Part shown: piece after piece, positions 26,970 to 38,875 of the stretch
How the letters are laid out: every line of letters starts with the position of its first letter
Position numbering within the stretch: position 1 is the first letter of the stretch
From: Acanthochromis polyacanthus
Lineage: Eukaryota > Chordata > Actinopteri > Pomacentridae
Length of the DNA stretch: 64,000 bases
Direction of reading: 5' to 3'
Assembly (NCBI RefSeq): GCF_021347895.1
Contig: NC_067125.1
Span: 24,221,621 to 24,285,620 of the forward strand
The notes under the pieces: model-generated
What the model was told of the DNA's origin: nothing
Databases searched by the model: none
Seen by the model: only the letters and a program-made list of their open reading frames with translations
Made by a program: the position numbers and the translations under genes

Positions 26970-27750
26970 TTTAAACAGCAGATGAGTGAATCTTGCACAC
27001 AAGTCAAGGCTAAAACATGCCAACAAACTATTAATATTAATATAATTCATTAAGTAAATGTGTCATCTTCTAAATTACTATTTACTTTGTGTTTGAGTTT
27101 GTTTAAAAAGCCCTTTACTGCATTAATAAAGAAACGAATGCTATAAATAAATGAATGTTTTTCTGTCATTACACCTCCCTTACATAACACTGCTGTTAGA
27201 ATTTAGCTGCATTTTTACAGTAATTTACTAAATAGCAGAAACTAAAAGCTTGAAGCAGTGAAACAATGACAGGAAACGAAGCGGGAAACGTGGACTTTTG
27301 ACTAAAAACACAGAGTGAAGGTTGAGTTTCTGGGAGACGGAGGGATCACAGATGGATGAATGTGGGATAAGAGGTTTAAAAAAAGCAATTTGGTGAAGAT
27401 GAAAGCTGAAGAGGAGGAAGACGAGGAGGAGGAGGAGGGTGTTTAGAACATTTATGCAAAATGAAAGAGGGAGAGAAAATAAATACAATATGTTGCTTCG
27501 TTTTTACGATTCCTCCGTCTCCTGGAAGAGGAAGACCGAAAACAGGAACGTCGCATTTTTCCATCGGCCACGAGGGAAAACACAATTTTAATCTCCAACA
27601 AGCAGAGTTTGGAACACGATCCTCCTGAAACAACAGAGATTCCTTCACTCCACGGCCTCTACTGCACAAAAACAGCAGCGGAAATGTGCAACAGATAATG
27701 AATCAAAACATCTGGTCTATTTAAAGCATTTTATTCATAGTTTTGAATTG

Positions 27751-28210
27751 TTTTGGACGACTCCAGAGTCATTTTGGAAGAGTTTTGAGTAATTTTAGAC
27801 ATTTTTTGGAGACATTTCAAGATCTTTTGGACATGTTTTGGGCATATTTGGTTTAAAAAGTACATTCTGGGTCAACTTTCAAGGCTCTTGTGTGATAGAT
27901 GGATGGTCAGAAAAAGTTCTAGACCATGAAAGGATCATTTATATCTCGATTTTATACCGTATTGGACAGGGTTACAATCGTTTTGGACGACTCCAGAGTC
28001 ATTTTGGAAAAGTTTTGAGTCATTTTGGGCATTTTTGGAGATTTTTCAAGATCTTTTGAACAGGTTTCTAATCGTTTTGGGCATATTTGGCTTAAAAAGT
28101 GCATTCTGGGTAAACTTTTAGGGCTCAAATCATCATGTGTGATAGGTGGTTGGTCAGAACAAGCTCTAGACATTTTAAAAAGTCTCATTTTAATACCAAG
28201 AACTTCTTCA
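27751..28210. repeat. two tandem copies of a 230-bp unit
   Basis: 'ttttggacgactccagagtc' occurs at 27751 and 27981, followed by matching 'ttttgagtcattttgggcat', 'gggcatatttggcttaaaaa' and 'tgtgatagatggatggtcag' text. The flank 26970-27750 shows no other element. Confidence 0.85.
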
Positions 28211-29196
28211 AGACATGATTTCTTCTGTGCCAACATAATTAGTATAAAATGAAGCAGTTCTAAGGGGGTTAGGTGGGAAGCACTGACTGATTTTTATAGA
28301 AGTTGCCGCATAAACACAAAGTTCTGACATTAGTTCTGCTTGAAAGACACATTTAACTGACTAACAGTCTTTAACTGAAGCCCAGGAGTCTCTAACTTAT
28401 TTGTGACTTCATCTTGGGAAACTTGTCTCTTTAATTCTGCCCATTTCCAGTCACTGTTACTTATTTTACAAATCCACCTGCCAGACTTTAACATCCAGGT
28501 TAAGACTCTAGAAAACTCCTCCGTCCCGCTGCAGCCTGTTTCTTTCCCATTAAAGCTGCATTATTAACGACCACTTAGAGCGATTGACTGGAAGGGTCGA
28601 CTATCAGAATACAGACAAATGAATTATACAAATATCCTCCAGCTGCACCTTTATGGAGACTAATGGCCACAGCTGGAGCTCAGATGGGAACTTATCGTCT
28701 ATGAAACACTCAGAGAAGACAAGAACTCTGGCAGAGGATAGTTAGACTCTCTGGAAGTCTGTTTTCCAACAACTGCTGCAGGTTTCTAGCTCAGCTTTAG
28801 TCACTCCTGATGTAAACCTCCAACCTTTGGACAGATGTAAAGACTTTAAAGCTGCTCAACCACCAGTAATACACCTCAAACATTCTGCTGCAACACAACC
28901 TACAGAGTTCAAACCACAAATTCGAAGTCTGCTTTTGAAATGTCGGCAAAACTGCACAGAAGAAGGTGGGAATATAGACAACAAACAGAGTAGAAGATGC
29001 TGAAAACAAAGCAAAAAAATTAAAAGAAGACGACGAAAACCAACAAAACCATTTATAAACCACGTCTCCTGCTGCTTAGAGACAAAGACAACAATGTTAA
29101 ATGTGAACAATGACTGAACCTATTCCAAATATTCGGTGCTTCAATCTTCTATGAAGTCCAACAAGTCTTTTAGAGAAAAGTCTTGAGCCAACTTAA

Positions 29197-29732
29197 CCCT
29201 TTAAGCTGCAGTCAATTCCAGCAATTTTCAGTACAAAAAAAATCGCTAACATTCTATTTTTAAATTAAAAAAATTACGAAAAATACGGGGAATATTGGAT
29301 GCGCATCGCGAGGTGCATTTCCTTGAAAACGACCGATTCGTGGATTTTATACCGACTTCAGGACATGTTTTGGACAAAATAGTTTACTGGCTTGTGTTGT
29401 CTGGATGTAAAAGGTTGGATTATGGCCGTTTTTTGTGGAATATTTTCATCTGTGTGTAATAATGAACCCGGAAATGTGAGTCGCGCTGTGTGCGTTGAAG
29501 CCGTGTATAGAGAACGGATGGATGAATATCCGTTTTTGTCGGACAAATGCGTTTTTCTCACCCGCTGTGCAAATCACATCTGAAAGTGGTTTATTCCGGC
29601 GGATTCATGAGAATCTAAGCTTTCCATCGGCGTATAGTGTTTGTATAATCACGTTTGCAGCCGTCGGACATTCTTGAAATTCCTATGCAAATTAGTAAGT
29701 GTACCGCCGGCGGTACACTGAAGTTTAAGGGG
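29197..29732. mobile_element. TTAA-target miniature element, copy 2 (piggyBac-like)
   Basis: 536 bp, starting CCCTTTAAGCTGCAGT after TTAA (29193-29196) and ending AGTTTAAGGGG before TTAA (29733-29736), both intact. Same orientation as copy 1 with few differences. The neighbouring repeat unit has the uninterrupted site near 30048 (ccaatTTAAgcacacatgaag), confirming ends and target. No transposase. Confidence 0.9.
29698..29719. repeat. perfect 22-bp palindrome in TTAA element copy 2
   Basis: The same GTGTACCGCCGGCGGTACAC core as copy 1, extended by a flanking A/T pair. Three CpG sites are kept in an otherwise AT-rich region. Confidence 0.97.
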
Positions 29733-30672
29733 TTAAGCAAATATGAAGACTTTTTGGCCGAATAGAACAAGTTTTTCTTTACATTTTGCTGTCTTTCATC
29801 TTTTTCCAACTTCAATGTGGATAAAAACATGTCATGGAAACAGCTAAACTCTACAGATGTAAAGGAACCAAACAAGAAAAAAAAAAAAAAAACAGAAGAA
29901 GAAACTACAAAACCATTTGTAAACTATGCTTCCTGCTGCTTGGAGACAACAACATTAAATATTAGAAATGACAGAATTTTTTACAGAAAAGGAGTTTCAA
30001 TCTTCTATGAAGTCCAACAAGTCTTTTGGGGAAAAGTTCTAAACCAATTTAAGCACACATGAAGACTTTTGGCACAACTGAGGGAGTTTGTCTTAACATT
30101 TTAGTGTTTTTCGTCTTTCTGACTCCAAAATGTGGATAAAAATGGAAACAACTAAACTCTCTAGATGTAAGGAAACCAAACAAGACTGAGCAAAATAAAA
30201 AAATTAGACGAAGAACAAATTAGAAAACTTTGGAAACCATTATTCCTGCTCTCTGGAGAAGACGACAACAGAACAAGTGGATGTAAAAGTAAATGTTTGC
30301 TACTCCAGAAATCATTCAAAAAAGCTGTTTTCGTCTCCAATTAAGTGCATTGACCTTTTTATAAAAGCTAAAAAGCACTTCAAGTGAGCATGAAGACGGT
30401 TTTTACAGAATTAACAGTGTTTTCCTCAATATTTTGCTGTTTCCATCAACTTTGTCTTACTTCAAAATGTGAGTAAAAAAGCGTTACGCAAACTGCTAAA
30501 ACTTCCAGATGAAAGAGAACAAAACAAGACTACAAAAAATCCTTTAAGTCGAAGAAATAAGCAAAGTTTTGTCCATAAACAAAAGAAAAATGGATGAAAG
30601 TCTCCGGGAATTGACCACAAAAGAACAGGACGTCTTGAGTTACGCGTTTGTTTCGTCAAAATTTATTCAGAA

Positions 30673-31734
30673 TTTTTTTTTAAAAATGTGCACACATATT
30701 TATATCCTTTTGATTTTATTTATGCGTGTATGTATGGGTACGTATACATGTATGTATGCAGTCTGTGCGAATGGGCACAATTTATTACCGGACCGTGGAC
30801 CAGTAAACAGTAATTTTTTACTGGACCGAAACAGTTTTTACTGGACCGAATATTTTATGCGAAAATGTACCAAAAGCTGATGTATAATTTAATTTTAATA
30901 ATTGTTATACAAATTTACTACTTTACTAATTATGTTTGCGGGTATGTATGAAACCATGGGCGAAGAGAAATTACCGTTTTTATATAGAATAAACCATACA
31001 AAATTAACTATTGGATAAAGAAAAGCACTCATTTGAGATCAAAACATAAATCATGTACTCAACCATGCTAGAAGTACTATAAATCACAGAGCAATGTGGC
31101 TGGGTCAAGCAGAGCGACCTTGTAGAAGCGAAATGAGGTGTGGTTTATTTATTTTCTGTTTATATCATGCGTTTTTATCGCGTGATATCGCTGTTCACAC
31201 GAGAGCCTCTCTGAGGAGCAGCCCTCCCCATCCGGACGGCGTGCCGCTGCGCTGCGCTTGCTGTGTGCTTTGACTTTCAGAGCAAGACAGCGGCGCTTCG
31301 TTCCGTTGCGCGATCGCATTATGTGGAACTTCGGGGTTACAGGAAAAAAAATTACACCAGACATGAGACCAGTAATGTAGTAAGTTTTACCGGACTTTTG
31401 GTACACAAATCGGATTTGACCAATGGTCCGACGTCATTGGCGCACACTGTGTATGGATATATATATTTTATGACGCACTTGTTCTTTGGTCATAGTTTCA
31501 TTGCTAACACCTCTATTGTTGTTATGCAACCTTTTTTTTTTGAGCAGGATGTGGGGTCAAGTGTGGGATATACAATGCAGAGCTCGCATATATTATCGCA
31601 TATTCTGTATTTTGTATTCTGTGTCATCGCATGTTTAAGCTCTTCAGACCAAATGAGGGGCTTATTGTTCGTAACAGTTTGAAAATCTTTGCTCTGTTGA
31701 AGGAACCAATAAAGTGTAAATTGGAAAAAAAAAA
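30673..31734 (+). mobile_element. poly-A-tailed retrocopy of an unidentified transcript or retroposon
   Basis: It ends AATAAA (31708-31713), then after 11 nt an A10 tail (31725-31734). It is bracketed by tattcagaa on both sides (30664-30672, 31735-31743). These are marks of LINE-machinery retrotransposition. The body is unlike the host array: CpG-rich at 31180-31330, with repeated 'actggaccgaa' phrases near 30820-30850. A plus-strand frame of 139 codons (31263-31682) has no domain I know. It could be a processed pseudogene of a noncoding or 3'-UTR region, or a 5'-truncated retroposon. Confidence 0.65.
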
Positions 31735-31850
31735 TATTCAGAAAAGGCTATTCCTCCTCCAATGAAGCACACTAACTCTCATAAAAGAACTCAAAAACCA
31801 CCCAATTTTTTTGGCAAGTTTCCTCAAATTTAGCTGTTTCCACTAACTTC

Positions 31851-32264
31851 TTCTAATGTGATATTTAAAATTCCAGCTCATATTTAATTTCCTGTTGTGA
31901 CATAACAACAAAAACAGCCAGAAAACTGTCCGTCTGATCCATCCTAAGGTTTATTCTGCAGCACTTTAAAGCCTCTCGTGTCACTTTACCTCCTAAACAA
32001 AGTGAACGTCTGTTTACCTTCCAGTGATCTGCTGCCGTTTTATGGGAGGAAACTTGAAAAGGTGAGGAGAAAGCAGAGGAGAGAGGAAACGGGGGAGGCC
32101 TGAGAGGGAGGAGAAAGGGAGGGAAAAGAGGTAAAGTGTCAAGTGATGTGGTTATTTGTTCTTTAATTTATGCCTCTTCCTGTCTTTGTTGCTCGGAGAG
32201 TCGAGCTGGAGGTCGGGTTGCACCGAGAGGATATTTTAGGATCAGAGAGGTCGTCTTACAAAGG
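31851..32264. other. actn4: intron 1 segment with a short purine-rich patch
   Basis: 32050-32140 is purine-rich (gaggagaaagcagaggagag). Otherwise nothing recognised. Confidence 0.4.
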
Positions 32265-32640
32265 AAATGGACACTGGTTTAATACTGGTTTTATATAGGT
32301 CTTGTGCTGGATTTAAGTTGATTTTATACTAGTTTTATGTAGGTTTTAATGCTGGTTTTATGCTTGTTTTCCATTAGTTTTTTGCTGGATTTATACTAGC
32401 TTTAAGATGGTTTTGTGCTAATTTTACACTGGTTTTAATGCTAGTTTTTGCTGGATTTATACTGGTTTTAAGATGGTTTTGTGCTAATTTTACACTGGTT
32501 TTTATGCTTGTTTTATACTGGTTTCATGCTGGTTTTATACTGGCTATAATGCTGGTTTTGTGTTAATTTTATGCTGGTTTTATACTGGTTTAAAGCTAAT
32601 TTCACACTAGTTTTATACTGGTTTTACTCTACTTTTACAC
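32265..32640. repeat. 'gctggttttatactggtttt' minisatellite
   Basis: About 18-20 imperfect ~20-bp units with variants 'gatggttttgtgctaatttt' and 'tttacactggttttaatgct'. T/G-rich on the plus strand. Confidence 0.9.
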
Positions 32641-33760
32641 ACACGTAACCTTCAGAATCTAATTACTTCTTATCTATGGTAACTAATTTATTTAATAAAG
32701 CTGTGCAAAGCTTTGCCTTCATACTATGAATATTTGTAGAGTTACAGGCCCTTGAAGTCCATAGACGAGGGTGAAAAATTAGCATTGTTTGAAGTTTGTG
32801 CTACTTTGTCCAGCATTGTTGAGTCCCCATAACCTTATAATTACAAGAGATAGAAATGCTTGATTTTCAGGGGCAGAAAACATATCTAAGCTCTCTGAAA
32901 AACGGCAACAAAATCAGCTTGGTTTTGCGATTTGCCAGCACTTTCTCCTTCATTTCTGAGCCTCATAACGTCATTAGAACAGCTGATAGACATACGGCAT
33001 TTTCAAACACATTTGAGTTCTGTTAAAAACTGCAACCAGATGAGTTTTACATCAACTTTAGGTGCCACAATCTAAAGACTGAATCTGTTTTTGTGTTCAC
33101 TGAATCCAGCTTCAAGCATGAAGTCACTTGGCATTTAAATAATAAAACAGCCCCACTCCCACGTTTACTCCCATATCTGGGTTTTACAGCCTCTTACCCA
33201 CTGAGTTTGCACATTTCAACATGAACCGAGTCCATGTCGTCCTGCTGTGTGTCAATAAAAACTGCTGGTGACTTTGGGCTCGTTGCTCCACCGTTGCGTA
33301 ACTGTATGTTGACACTGTGCACCACAAAAAGCCACATTTCTTAACCCGCTGCATTTACATTTCAGGCCTCCACAACTGGGCGTGCATTAAAGTCTAGAGT
33401 CTCTGAAGCTCTGAGAGAGTTTTTACTTGTATTGCCTTTTCAAAAAGCAGGTTCTGGGTCGAATAAACTTTCTAATCCAGGCGTCTATGAACTTCTACCA
33501 AGTTTACCAAACTTTTTCTGCTGGAAAAAAGTGGAGTCACCACTTTACCCTTTGTCTCCGGAGAGAAGAACCCTCAAGAACAGAACCGTAACAACTGTTT
33601 GAAAGAATTGCTGCCACCATGACGAAGTAGGATGAACCATTGCAGAGGCTCTTTTCTTTCCATAAAGTTGGAGAAAAGACAAAATCATCGCATTTTTCCA
33701 TTGTAGGAATCTGCAGGTTCCTTCAGAGCTGCTTGAACCTATAAGAACTGACCCTGGAGA
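32641..33760. other. actn4: intron 1 segment, nothing recognised
   Basis: Average composition, no exon, repeat unit or element end visible. Confidence 0.4.
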
Positions 33761-33769
33761 ACCTCTTTC

Positions 33770-34600
33770 AGGTCAATTTTCAGGTTAGAAATAATGTTCT
33801 ACAGCAGGATTTGTACCTGAAACACAGCAGCAAAGGTGCAACACTGATAAGTTCAACTCAGAAGACAACAAGCAACAAGTTTTGCCTCTCCATGTCCGTA
33901 ACGAATGCAGCTATATCCTCTCTAACATTGCCAATGCACGAAATTCACCTCTTCTACATGCTGATAGACCTGGAGGTAGGTCCAATAATTACTATTTGTC
34001 TTTATGAGTACTACTTTGAAAAATTTTGTGGGCTGAAGAACATATTTTAACGAGCCTCATCCTACGGGAACTGACCTCCTCTTTCTACAAGTCTGGAGAA
34101 AAGTCAACATCTTTAAGATTTCCACTGCAGGGACTTCCAGATCATTTTAGGGCTGCCAAAACTAGAAGACCCACCACTGAAGAACCTCTACCAAGTGAGA
34201 AATAAGGTTCTACTGCAGGATTTGTACCTTAAACACATTTAAGAAGGAGACGGAGGACAAAAAGTAAAATTTTTCTGCTCTTGACGTTCATGTTGGACAG
34301 CGATTTTCTCTAAAACATCAACATCAGCCAGCATAACAAACCTCCATTGATCTACTGTATTTTCTACATAGACCTTTAGTTTAGATCCAACACCAGAATG
34401 GAAACTTGGAAGTTTGGAAATGTTGAAGTCCCCTTGGAAACACCGATTGGTTCAACATAGAGGATAACAATCAACACTTTTCTGCTCTTGACATCCATGT
34501 TTGACAGCAGTTTTCTCAAAAACATCACCATCAACATCATGAAATTCATCATATCTCTGCAAACATAACAAACCTCCATTGTTCTACTGTACTACTTGGA
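33770..34600. repeat. diverged local duplications
   Basis: 'ggttctac(t/a)gcaggatttgtacct' occurs near 33800 and 34207. 'cataacaaacctccattg' occurs near 34335 and 34564, each after 'catgtt(t/g)gacagc'. Units of about 230-410 bp, strongly diverged. Confidence 0.6.
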
Positions 34601-37480
34601 AACAGAAAAGCTGAAAAGCCTCAAGTAGCTTGTAAATGTTGGGGTTTCCTCGCATTTGCCCACAGTTCTTGCAATAGAAAACCACCTATTAGCAACCAGG
34701 ACCATCTCTTATGGAGTGCAACAACCATGGAAGACTTTTAGCAACAAGTCAACTTGAAAAAGAAGCAACTGAAGTTCTCAAAAACTGCTGCTACAACAAC
34801 ACTAAAGCCAGATAAGTTGCTTTTCTCTTGGAGACTAAATGTGAAGATGAAGGTAAAGTATAGAGTGGAAAAACAATGAAAAGAGTCCTTCAAAACAACA
34901 TCAAAAACCCATCAAGTTTTGAGGCAGCAGAAGATGTCTAAAGTTAGTTGTAGATACTGTAACTCTACTTGGACACGATCTAGAGCTTCGTAAACCCAAC
35001 TAAGTGCTGGTAAAAGACCCAAAACACCACTGACATCAACATCAAAAACAACCAGGTTCTGGGTTGGTTCTGTGACTTCTTCCACCACAAGAAACCAGTC
35101 AGAGATTAGAAATAATAATCCTTACAAGTATGTGCATCACTCTGCCACTTAAAAGGCCACATTGAAGAAAGAAAAAAAAAGGCTTCCTTAAGAGGTGCAA
35201 ATTTATGTGAAAGCTGGAGGAGTCGGAGGGTGAAAACCACCCAGGAAGTGTTATTAATTCAGATGAAGTTTCAAACCAAGAAGGTTAGACACTCTGAAAT
35301 CCATTATCAGGTTCCTGCCACCATATAACGAGAGCATCGGAGTCGAAAACAGAGATTCCTGCTCTGTTTGCTCAGATAAACTTGTTGGTGTCTCTGGATT
35401 TAAGTCCTGGTTGACGGTTTGGAGGCTGAAGAGATTTAATGAGACACCGAGACTCTTCCTGGATTAAACCAAAAGAGAAATGAGTCCCTGGATGGGCCTT
35501 TTGATCCACAACAGGGTCGAGAAACACAACCAAAAACACACAAAGAACTATTGTTTCACAGCTGATCCATTCAGAGCAAAAGTTCTGCGTTATTATTAGA
35601 TGATTTTCTGCTTCTATCGGGGTCATTTATCTCCTGCTATGTGGTACTTCTGTCGGCCAAACAAACCTCAAACATCTCCCCGATTTCTGTTGTTTTAGTG
35701 CCATTGAAGGGACAAGAAGACGGTAAAAAGACAGAAAGAAACAGAACAGAAACGTCAGGAATCCAAACTATGTCAACTCCCTCACTGGAGCATCTTCACC
35801 TCCTCTTCGTCGTCTCATCTTCATCTGCTGCTTCTTCCCACCTTCGTCTGGTTCATCCAGAGAATCACAAACTACATCCACTAACGGAGACTTCCTCAGG
35901 AAATCTCGGTCGTGTAAGACTTTTTCTTTAAGGACATTAAAGTGGTTCCTTCAACACGTAAACAACTCAGAGCAAAACATAAAACAAAGACATCTGGAGA
36001 AACGCCAGAATGATTCAAACTTTGTGCTTTTACATGAGCTATGTTTCCATAATGTACTCTATTTAGGCACAAGCTTGAAAAAGTCAATGGAAACTCCAAA
36101 AAACATCCCTAAAATGGTTTTACGCTCATTTGAGGTGGTTTTGGCCTTTAGAAAACGAGATGGAAACACCTTTTCTCAAGCATCTTCTTGCAATATTTCA
36201 AAACTTAAATAATGATATGGAAAAGCAGCTACTATTGAATACTGAACATGATTTTCAAGAACATTTAAAGGATCCTTCAACATCAAACCACAAACAGTGA
36301 CGATTATCAATCTAGTGTCGAAAATTAATGTTTTAAGAGTAATTTCTTTTAACAATTTTCCGTTTTTCTACAGATAATCCTTATTTTGTGTAATAAATAA
36401 AAATCTAGTAAAACAGGTATTAACACATATTAACCATGAAAAAAGGTCTAAACTGCAAATTACTTAAAAAATTTTTTTTTAGATTTTTGCAAATAGTCAC
36501 TTGTTATTTTAAACTGCCTGGAACAAAAAATGTTTCATGCTTCAGGTGTAAATTAATTCTGTTTATTGTGATTTTAGTAGTTATTGTTGCCGTAAAATGA
36601 CAGTTTAACTTTTTTATAGAAAATCTAAACACTAAATTGTGCAATTTTACAGACAAACATAAAGGAAACATTTACCATTTATAGAAATACACTATTTTCA
36701 TGTAGGCATTACATGAAAATTGTGTAAATTAATATATTTTTTCTGTAAACGAGCAAATTTATATATTTTTTCGTCAAAATTACTTTTGATAAATTGTCAT
36801 TAATTTACAAGTTTTTATCATAAAATTACGCAATTTGTACAGTGTGTAACCTGCAAAAAATGTAGCAAAAAATGTGTAATTTCACACATATTTGAACAGT
36901 GGTATAAAAGAAAAAATATGTAGATTAATTTGACAATTTAATTTGAAAATGTAATTTACAGTAACGAGCTTATGTGTGAGTGTATGTGTGTGTGTTTTTA
37001 AATACTTTAATTGCAGCATGAAGCAAACCAGCATGCAAGACTCCATTTTTTCTCCTATCACCGACACAGAAATTTGAGGCTTTTTGTGGCTCATTGTTAT
37101 TCTTATGAGTGAGCCACAGTGGCTCTTCATTTCAAATTCCTAGTGCAAGCATAGTATCTTTCCTGTAGAGCTGCAGGTTTAGCAGACATGAATAAAAACC
37201 ACTTTCAGAAAGCAGCCAGAAGGATGAAAAGAAAACACTTTCACATCACTCTGCTTTCCCTCTCCTATCACACCATCGCTGCTCTGCATAGCTCGGCCAA
37301 TCGGCTGCCAGATAATCCACTTCCTGTCTTTAGAGGCGCAGCGCAGGAAGCAGTGGGGGCGGAGGACGTCCCCGTTAATTCTGCAGGAATGCGGAGACCG
37401 AATCCAACTGCACAAGATGTAAAACATTAACCTCTGAGCGTTTATAGCCTCCGGTCCGCTGGATGATTGCTGAAATGATC
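34601..37480. other. actn4: intron 1 segment
   Basis: 34600-36230 has no recognised feature. 36300-36900 is AT-rich. 37180-37480 is more GC-rich and leads into the paired AP-1-like palindrome. Frames in this interval lack domain or splice support. Confidence 0.4.
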
Positions 37481-37483
37481 GAG

Positions 37484-37507
37484 TCATGAGTCAAAGGTGA
37501 CTCATGA
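37484..37507. promoter_or_regulatory. palindromic pair of AP-1-like sites
   Basis: TCATGAGTCA, four-base spacer AAGG, TGACTCATGA: perfect 10-bp inverted arms, each containing the AP-1 consensus TGA(G/C)TCA. The 300 bp before it is GC-richer than its surroundings, compatible with an intronic enhancer. Function is inference. Confidence 0.5.
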
Positions 37508-38530
37508 GGAAACCAGAATAAAAGTTCAATGACGTTAAACATTTCACACCCGCAGCTTCTCTAAGGTCACAAAACACCAGAAAACTCAACTTTACTGAGA
37601 ACATTTACTGTCAAATCATCATGTTCCTCCTGCTAAAACATCTCTGATTAATTTCAAACTTTATTTTAAGAAATTACAGATATTTAAAATGCTATCTGGG
37701 AAATTTTAGCTTCATGTATCGAATAATTTCTGAGATAATCCCACTTTCAGCAGATGTTTTCCTCATATTTCAGCAACAATATCTCAGGAACTATTAAAGA
37801 TAGAAGCCTGAAATTTTCACTGTTATTTCTCATGTTAATTCAGAATCTGCAAAACAGGACCAAAAAAAACCCCTCCAAAACTGTCCGATATTTATGAGAC
37901 ATTCTAACAATATTAGTGTTTCTGTGGTACAATTCGTCACACATGTTCAATTAGTTTTGAAAATTCAACAAAAATATGATATGACGATATGAGGTGCAGA
38001 TTTAACCACTACATCTTCCCCTGCAGCTCAAAAATAAAACCAGTTTATGAACGACTCTGAAGCTCGTTTTCCTCCAACTAGACGATTAAATGTTCAAACA
38101 GCCTCTGAATGATTCATAATCTGTGGACGAACCGAAGCCACGGAGGTGAAATAACTCAGAGGATGGATTATTTACGACTTTTATCAAACTCTGCTCACAT
38201 TAAACGCCGTTGTTTACCTCCAGAAGCTCCAGTAACTCTGAGTGAAAGGTGACACAATGATGTTTGTTTTACAGTCGAGGATTAAATCCGCCCACAGATC
38301 AGTGACTCAACCGACCATCCCATAATTTTACAACCTACCAGTAACTTATGGAAACTTCTTCAACATGTCGAAGGTCACACAGAGGCTTCACTGTTTTTTA
38401 AATCATTATCCGATCTGTCAGACTCCAAAAAGTCGAGCAAAACTTTAAACAAAGTATTTTTCTCAGACATGATATCAGCAGGTTTGTTTCTGATCCAGAA
38501 CTATGACAGAAAGTAGGTTATAATCCAGTT
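37508..38530. other. actn4: intron 1 segment, nothing recognised
   Basis: Ordinary intron composition. Confidence 0.4.
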
Positions 38531-38534
38531 AAGG

Positions 38535-38875
38535 AGCCTGTTCATGGATCAGACTAATGCCTGGAGAGCAGACCAGGGTCCAGACTAATACCTGGAGACC
38601 AGACTTGTTACCCTGACTAACACCTGGACTAAGGACCCAGCTAATGCATGGAGACCAGACTAGATACCTCAAGTAAAGAATGAGACCAAACCAGGGCCTA
38701 GACTAACGTCTGGAGATTGGACTAGGGATCCAACTAATGCATGGGTACCAGACATGGGGACCAGACTAACACCTAGAGACCAAGGTACAGAAAAACAGCT
38801 GGAGATCAGACAAGGGTCCAAACTAACACCTGGAGACCAGACAAGGGACCAGAAATAACACCTGGACCAAAAAGA
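38535..38875. repeat. 'ggagaccagactaacacct' minisatellite
   Basis: About ten imperfect ~35-bp units combining 'ctggagaccagac', 'agggtcc' and 'actaacacctgg'. Confidence 0.85.

Larger units (their letters stand above)
28860..31850. repeat. tandem array of a ~300-bp unit carrying two later insertions
   Basis: Units near 28860-29196/29733-29800, 29810-30110, 30120-30460, 30465-30672/31735-31850 share 'ttcctgct(g/c)', 'aagtccaacaagtcttttgg', 'atgaagactttttggc' and 'tttgctgtttccatcaactt'-type phrases. One unit is split by TTAA element copy 2 and another by a poly-A-tailed retrocopy. Diverged but alignable. Confidence 0.8.

Noticed and set aside
26197..27050. Long Lys/Glu/Arg and Leu/Phe/Ser frames, up to 234 codons
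   Set aside because: A nearly stop-free GA tract gives long frames in several phases on both strands. There is no domain and composition explains them fully.
31263..31682. 139-codon frame in the retrocopy
   Set aside because: No recognised domain; the later half is hydrophobic and low-complexity. Kept only as part of the retrocopy entry.
35800..35870. Possible actn4 exon 1 end, because the minus strand reads GGKKQQ
   Set aside because: The context does not match the conserved WDRDLLLDPAWEKQQRK end of alpha-actinin exon 1, and there is no proper donor.
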